DNA of 64,000 nt from Arenicola marina (Eukaryota; Annelida; Polychaeta; Arenicolidae). The notes below the pieces were generated by a model, which was not told the origin of the DNA, ran no database searches, and saw only the letters and a program-made list of their open reading frames with translations. Location: assembly GCA_964019135.1 (NCBI GenBank), contig OZ025258.1:11241961-11305960 (forward strand). Direction: 5' to 3'. Of the stretch, positions 59,602-64,000 are shown piece after piece. Every line of letters begins with the position of its first letter. Within the stretch, counting starts at the first letter, position 1. The position numbers and the translations under genes are program-made.

Positions 59602-62600
59602 GTTTGGCAATGGTCAGATGACAGCCCTTTTATCTTCAATAACTGGAAAGCCAGAAATGAGTTGGATATCCCTGTGTCCGTTGTGGAACTCCCTAGTCGG
59701 ACAAACGACCCTATCTTGCAACGCTTGAGATCAACAGATGAAACAGCCCAGGATAGTTGTTTCGCCGTTCTACTGGTCCCATCCACGGAAGCCTCGTGGG
59801 TGGCCATCCCCTGCGATGAAATTCTTCAGCGTCCTGCCGTCATATGTGAATCCAGTTACGCAGAGCATATCCCAGTGGACGCCCAACAAACTCGATTTAA
59901 GTCTCTTCTGGAAAGAACTGCTTTACAAACGAGCCCGCCTTGGTCCCATACGGAGACTTTTAGGCAGGTCCAAAGCCCCTTGGGCTTACCGATATGCAAA
60001 AGACAAAACAGTACGTATTCTGTATTTCATTCTGGACTTACATTTTTTCTCCCCTTGACCGACGAACAGGATGGAACAGTGCGGCAGACTCCTAGACAGC
60101 GTGCGTTAAGGTTGCGTAGGCCAGACATGGAGTGCCCGCGTACGTGGACAATGATTGGCGGTCATTGCTTCGCGTCGCTACATGTTGACACGAGGCAATC
60201 ACAACATGTCAGCAACGTGTCATGCGCAGACGTCGCAATCGTGGCTACTAATATTCTGAAAGGATATCAGGCTCTGACCATCTTTGTTAAGCGGAGTTTG
60301 TTGCAATACTCTGGACAGATTGCCGTGTTCACACGCGACGAAGCGTCCGGGTTCTGCAGGCGGTCGGTCCTTGAAGACAATCTCGAGTTAGGTTATACAT
60401 CGGAGTTGAGACACATGACAGAGCTTGTCCCTTGTAGTGCTGGTATCGTTCACCGGGATCATTTGCTGCTTGGAAGGACTCTATTCATGGTGGACAAAAT
60501 CTGCAATGGCGGCATGTTTCAATGCGCGGACAACACGTGCATTCTCAGTTTGTACCACTGTGATGGCATTCCGCATTGCGGCGATGGCAGCGATGAAATC
60601 TCGTGTTTTGCCATTTGCTACTTTCACGAACCGTTCAGTGAAAATCATAGTGAAGAGAACTTAATCAGTGACGACCGTGCGAAAATCTCAAGGTGTTTAG
60701 CCAATTGTATGGCTCCCCGTTGCCTATGCCACAATTTCTACTTTCAGTGTGCAGAAGGGGGCTGCGTTCATTTGTCAAAGATGTGTGATGAGGCCATTGA
60801 TTGCAAGGACGGGTCAGACGAAATATCTTGTTTGTACTACGGACGACGAGACAAAGCTTATGAAGGGTTGGATAGAGCAGAGAACACGTTGGTTGGCAGT
60901 ATCACCACTAACACGTGCTTGGCACGAGGCTGGACAACTTGTTCGGGAGCAGTCGACGAGTGCTTTCCCAGACACCTCACTTGTGTGTATGAGAAGAACG
61001 AAAACCACAGAATCAAATATTGCGAGGAAGGACAACATTTGAGCGATTGCTCCCTAGCCGAATGTTCCGGGATGTTTAAGTGTTCCTTTAGCTATTGCAT
61101 TCCGTTTCACATGGTTTGCAATGGCGACCATGACTGCCCACAGGGAGACGATGAACTATTCTGCGATACTTTCAAGTGTGATTGGCTCTTGAAGTGTTCG
61201 ATAGAAAACGTCTGCATCCATCCAGACCGGCTGAAGGATGGCACGGCGGACTGCCCTCTATCGGGAGACGACGAGGCGGACTTCCTGTTGGCGCCATGCC
61301 CAGAGGAGTGTGCGTGTTATGGCTCAGTAGTAAACTGTGATCACACGAGCTTAAAGCGAATCCCAAGAATCTCATTTTTCGTCAAGGGATTGTTATTCTC
61401 GCAGAATCGTCTTATAGAGGTCGCAACCACGGCGTTCGCGGCTGAAATATGGCGCACTATGATCATGTTGGATGTCTCATTCAACGAAATACAGGCACTT
61501 ACTGGTCTGGAGAAACTTAGTTCACTTCGGTATCTAAATGTTTCGGGAAATGCTCTCTCGTTCTTAAGAAAAGTTGCGTTAATAAACTTAAAGAACTTAA
61601 AATGGTTGTCTCTGGGTAACAATAAATTAATTGTGCTACCTTCCCAGGCATTTGTGTCGATGGTTTCGTTGGAAACATTGGATTTATCCTACAATCGGTT
61701 GTCAGAGATGGAATTATGCACATTTGAGGGGTTACGTAGCTTGAAAAAACTTACTCTATCACACAATAATATAACGATTATCAAAGAAGGATTTTTTTGT
61801 GGGCTATTATCGATAGAGAGTATCATTCTGACTGACAACCCTATTCATTACGCTGCGGCTTCTAGTTTTAAAAATCTGGCATCGCTCGAAAGATTGAGTG
61901 TCAGTCAAGCACTTCTCTGCTGTGCGGCACCTAGCGTCCGTTGTTCCATAAGCCAAATGACTAGTTTAGACGAGACCATAGACAGAGAGCCATGTGGACA
62001 ACCACTGAAAAGACACATCATGCTGTTACCTATGGGTGTAGTAGGTGCAGGCATAATTTTGATGAATTGTATCTCTGTAGTTTGGGTTACGTTTGATGTA
62101 AAGCGTCTTGCAAGCACGTCGATTAATGCTTCACATACTATCCGCATGGCACTTCATGTTTGCGATATACTGGTGGGAGTGTATTTCATCGTTGGGGCCA
62201 TTGGCAATAGTGTCCTTGGCGAGACGACTGAATGGGATTCTAATAGGTGGGATGTAGATGTCATTTGTGGAATTGCTGGATTCCTGGTTTTCTGCTCTTA
62301 TGAACTGTCCGTTATCTTTATTCTGCTGTTGGTGATCAAGACGTACTGTATTACGGCATTTCCCTTTAAACGCAGCTATTTCGCGAAAAGGTTGTCGCAG
62401 GGATTGCTTTTGCTGTGCGTCACTACCTTATCCTGCATGGCTGTTTTACTGGCGAATGTCGACGTTTCGACTCTGTCTTATGTGTCGCGGTTAAACAGCA
62501 TGTGTCCGCGAATGACAGACACATATAACATACTGCCCGAGCCGCTACTTAATAACGCGAGCGTCATAATATTTGTAAGTTTAAATGGATTGATGATTCT

Positions 62601-62937
62601 AACATCGAATTTAATCAGTATAAAATCGCTCCTTGCCATTCGCACCACATCCAATAAAGTGCAACAAGCTCATCATAATCTTAATAAAGACACGCGGAGG
62701 GCAACCGTGCGTGTTTTACTTATTCCTTTGGGATGTACACTATCCTGGACGGCCATGTTTATAGCCCAGTCAGTTGTTCCGTTGAGTACAGTGCATGTCA
62801 GTCATTATATAACCGTTAATTTTGTGGTGTTGCCTCTCAGCGCCATCTGCAACCCCATTGTTACAACGCTTTCGACGAAATCATTCTTGACCATGATTAG
62901 GACACAAATAGGGAAGCTTGCGAAATCTGAAGAGTAG
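59602..62937 (+). CDS. Receptor B exon 2: second lectin half, LDLa, LRR and 7TM
   Basis: Counterpart of 37834-41181, opening at the acceptor CAACGCAG (ends 59601) with WQWSDDSPFIFNNW and fully open for 1,111 codons to TAG. It keeps the LDLa repeats (CDGIPHCGDGSDEISC), the LRR block (LETLDLSYNRL), the 7TM core and the terminal NPIVTTL. An acidic/Ser segment between the first two LDLa repeats is a few residues shorter than in copy A. Roughly nine residues in ten are identical in the stretches compared by eye. If exon 1 is truly frameshifted, this exon cannot be joined in frame to the signal peptide. An open reading frame this long implies either recent loss or continued use. Confidence 0.82.
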   Translation, partial: VWQWSDDSPFIFNNWKARNELDIPVSVVELPSRTNDPILQRLRSTDETAQDSCFAVLLVPSTEASWVAIPCDEILQRPAVICESSYAEHIPVDAQQTRFKSLLERTALQTSPPWSHTETFRQVQSPLGLPICKRQNSTYSVFHSGLTFFLPLTDEQDGTVRQTPRQRALRLRRPDMECPRTWTMIGGHCFASLHVDTRQSQHVSNVSCADVAIVATNILKGYQALTIFVKRSLLQYSGQIAVFTRDEASGFCRRSVLEDNLELGYTSELRHMTELVPCSAGIVHRDHLLLGRTLFMVDKICNGGMFQCADNTCILSLYHCDGIPHCGDGSDEISCFAICYFHEPFSENHSEENLISDDRAKISRCLANCMAPRCLCHNFYFQCAEGGCVHLSKMCDEAIDCKDGSDEISCLYYGRRDKAYEGLDRAENTLVGSITTNTCLARGWTTCSGAVDECFPRHLTCVYEKNENHRIKYCEEGQHLSDCSLAECSGMFKCSFSYCIPFHMVCNGDHDCPQGDDELFCDTFKCDWLLKCSIENVCIHPDRLKDGTADCPLSGDDEADFLLAPCPEECACYGSVVNCDHTSLKRIPRISFFVKGLLFSQNRLIEVATTAFAAEIWRTMIMLDVSFNEIQALTGLEKLSSLRYLNVSGNALSFLRKVALINLKNLKWLSLGNNKLIVLPSQAFVSMVSLETLDLSYNRLSEMELCTFEGLRSLKKLTLSHNNITIIKEGFFCGLLSIESIILTDNPIHYAAASSFKNLASLERLSVSQALLCCAAPSVRCSISQMTSLDETIDREPCGQPLKRHIMLLPMGVVGAGIILMNCISVVWVTFDVKRLASTSINASHTIRMALHVCDILVGVYFIVGAIGNSVLGETTEWDSNRWDVDVICGIAGFLVFCSYELSVIFILLLVIKTYCITAFPFKRSYFAKRLSQGLLLLCVTTLSCMAVLLANVDVSTLSYVSRLNSMCPRMTDTYNILPEPLLNNASVIIFVSLNGLMILTSNLISIKSLLAIRTTSNKVQQAHHNLNKDTRRATVRVLLIPLGCTLSWTAMFIAQSVVPLSTVHVSHYITVNFVVLPLSAICNPIVTTLSTKSFLTMIRTQIGKLAKSEE

Positions 62938-64000
62938 TAAAGCTGTTAATACAGCGATTTTCTACTCATATTATGAACAAAATATTGTTTTCAGAAAATT
63001 ACAGAAAATATTTTGCATGACTTTAAGACAATTAGGCATGATCATATTAATCTCGATGTTAAAGAGTGAACAATGTCAATTATATCTGACTTTTTTTATA
63101 AGAGTATTGCCAGTATTGAACCAAAATAATGTAATGTAATGTTTTTTATAAAAGAGTATTGCCAGTATTGAACCAAAATAATGTAAATCGGTTGCTAATT
63201 GCACACTGTACAGTTGTATTTATTCACTACCATCTAAATGAAAACAAAGAACATATGATGGTAAAATATTTTCCTATGCAGATAAGTGGGTTTTAAGTTT
63301 CAGAATGAAGTAGCAGAAATTATATATCAAGAACAAACACTTTTTTGTAAGTGAATCTCCTGCAATGTGTTTATCTTCAGAAATTCAAAAACTCAATTTA
63401 CCTATATTCACTAATTGATGTTTATATTAATTCAACAAGCGTTTAAGTTGATGGGAAATAAGGTTTTTACGCGAATAAATGTTTAATGATGGTAAGGGGC
63501 TTCATGCTGGTTTCAAAAATTAAATATCACAGATGTAGAAATCTGGCCATTCCTACTGGCCTCGGCTGGAGGAAAATCCCCTACAGGCGAAGAGGTATAG
63601 TGGCTGACTCCCGGCCGCTGGGGACCAAACCGGTCCCCACCGTTACACGCATACCATGTATACACCGGTCTGCACTTGATGTACGTACCATGGTACTGTC
63701 CCATGAGGAAGGCAAACATATTATTGCGCTAATACATGTATTAATTATCATTAATAAAGGTAAATATAGACCATAGACTTTTGTTCCGCAATTACTTTAT
63801 GGTCACCTCATAGTCACACCATAGTTGATGCCACAACGGCACCATTTGTCCTTGCCAAATACTTGACTAAGTTGTCTGTATGGTTTGCGATCAAATGAAC
63901 ATGACTTTTTGCTTTGTTGCAAATTATGCGAGAAAAATAATCATCCAGACGCCGACGAATGCAAAATGTTTCAAACTGACGTTGTTGGAAATAAAGGCTT
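62938..64000. other. 3' flank of receptor B
   Basis: About 62938-63498 and 63700-63960 match the flank of receptor A. Between them about 200 unrelated bases replace 1.3 kb of unit 1. A short internal duplication (AAAGAGTATTGCCAGTATTG) lies near 63100-63180. No gene is supported. Confidence 0.55.
63474..63479 (+). terminator. Candidate polyadenylation signal, receptor B
   Basis: AATAAA in the same context (GCGAATAAATG) as the one after receptor A. Position-based call only. Confidence 0.4.

Larger units (their letters stand above)
44760..63960 (+). repeat. Segmental duplication, unit 2
   Basis: Direct copy of about 24.35-43.41 kb. Relative to unit 1 it lacks transporter exons 9-12 and most of exon 13 (about 330 unrelated bases at 47590-47920 replace them), about 650 bp of receptor upstream DNA and about 1.3 kb of 3' flank. 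It gains a LINE in the receptor intron and carries the TA-flanked element in a different intron and orientation. Confidence 0.92.

Noticed and set aside
63486-63776. 96-codon open frame in the 3' flank of receptor B
   Set aside because: It spans a breakpoint between unrelated and duplicated DNA, has no counterpart in unit 1, and matches no recognisable family.

Overview
The window is nuclear DNA of an invertebrate animal. It has spliced genes with GT/AG introns, tRNA-derived SINEs, LINE fragments, MITE-like elements and a large minisatellite. The genes (a GIMAP-type GTPase fused to a hedgehog-type Hint domain, a serotonin-type SLC6 transporter and chimeric GRL101-like LGR receptors) suggest a marine bilaterian. 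A lophotrochozoan such as a brachiopod or mollusc is my best guess, but a hemichordate or cephalochordate is not excluded.

Layout. (1) 1-2.9 kb: a SINE cut by the window edge, then the long GC-rich terminal exon of a GIMAP/AIG1-like gene whose C-terminus is a hedgehog-type autoprocessing (Hint/Hog) domain. (2) 2.9-9.9 kb: intergenic DNA with a 40-bp tandem repeat, a SINE and long purine-rich tracts. (3) 9.9-31.4 kb: a complete 13-exon monoamine transporter gene of serotonin-transporter type, 587 codons with all joins in frame. Its 12.3-kb second intron holds a 4.7-kb minisatellite of 54-bp units. (4) 34.3-41.2 kb: a two-exon gene for a very large receptor with signal peptide, CUB-like modules, a C-type lectin domain split by the intron, LDLa repeats, leucine-rich repeats and a 7TM domain. 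(5) 44.8-64 kb: a direct tandem copy of about 24.35-43.4 kb. It carries a decayed fragment of the transporter (exons 4-8 only) and a second receptor copy (B).

Copy B has a 16-base frame-breaking deletion in exon 1, yet an open 1,111-codon second exon. Its intron was enlarged from 0.8 kb to 6.5 kb by a 5'-truncated L1/Tx1-like LINE, itself split by another repeat inside the reverse transcriptase. Comparing the two 19-kb units gives a relative clock: a SINE and a GGATCCGCCC-ended MITE are shared (before the duplication), while a TA-flanked 0.56-kb element, a 0.25-kb repeat and the LINE are in only one unit at a given site (after it).

The genes do not form one pathway. The transporter would clear monoamine at the cell surface, the receptors would sense unknown extracellular ligands, and the GIMAP-Hint protein would be a cytosolic or membrane-associated GTPase with possible self-cleavage. 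All family calls rest on motifs read by eye. I saw no retroviral, LTR or other capsid-bearing element.
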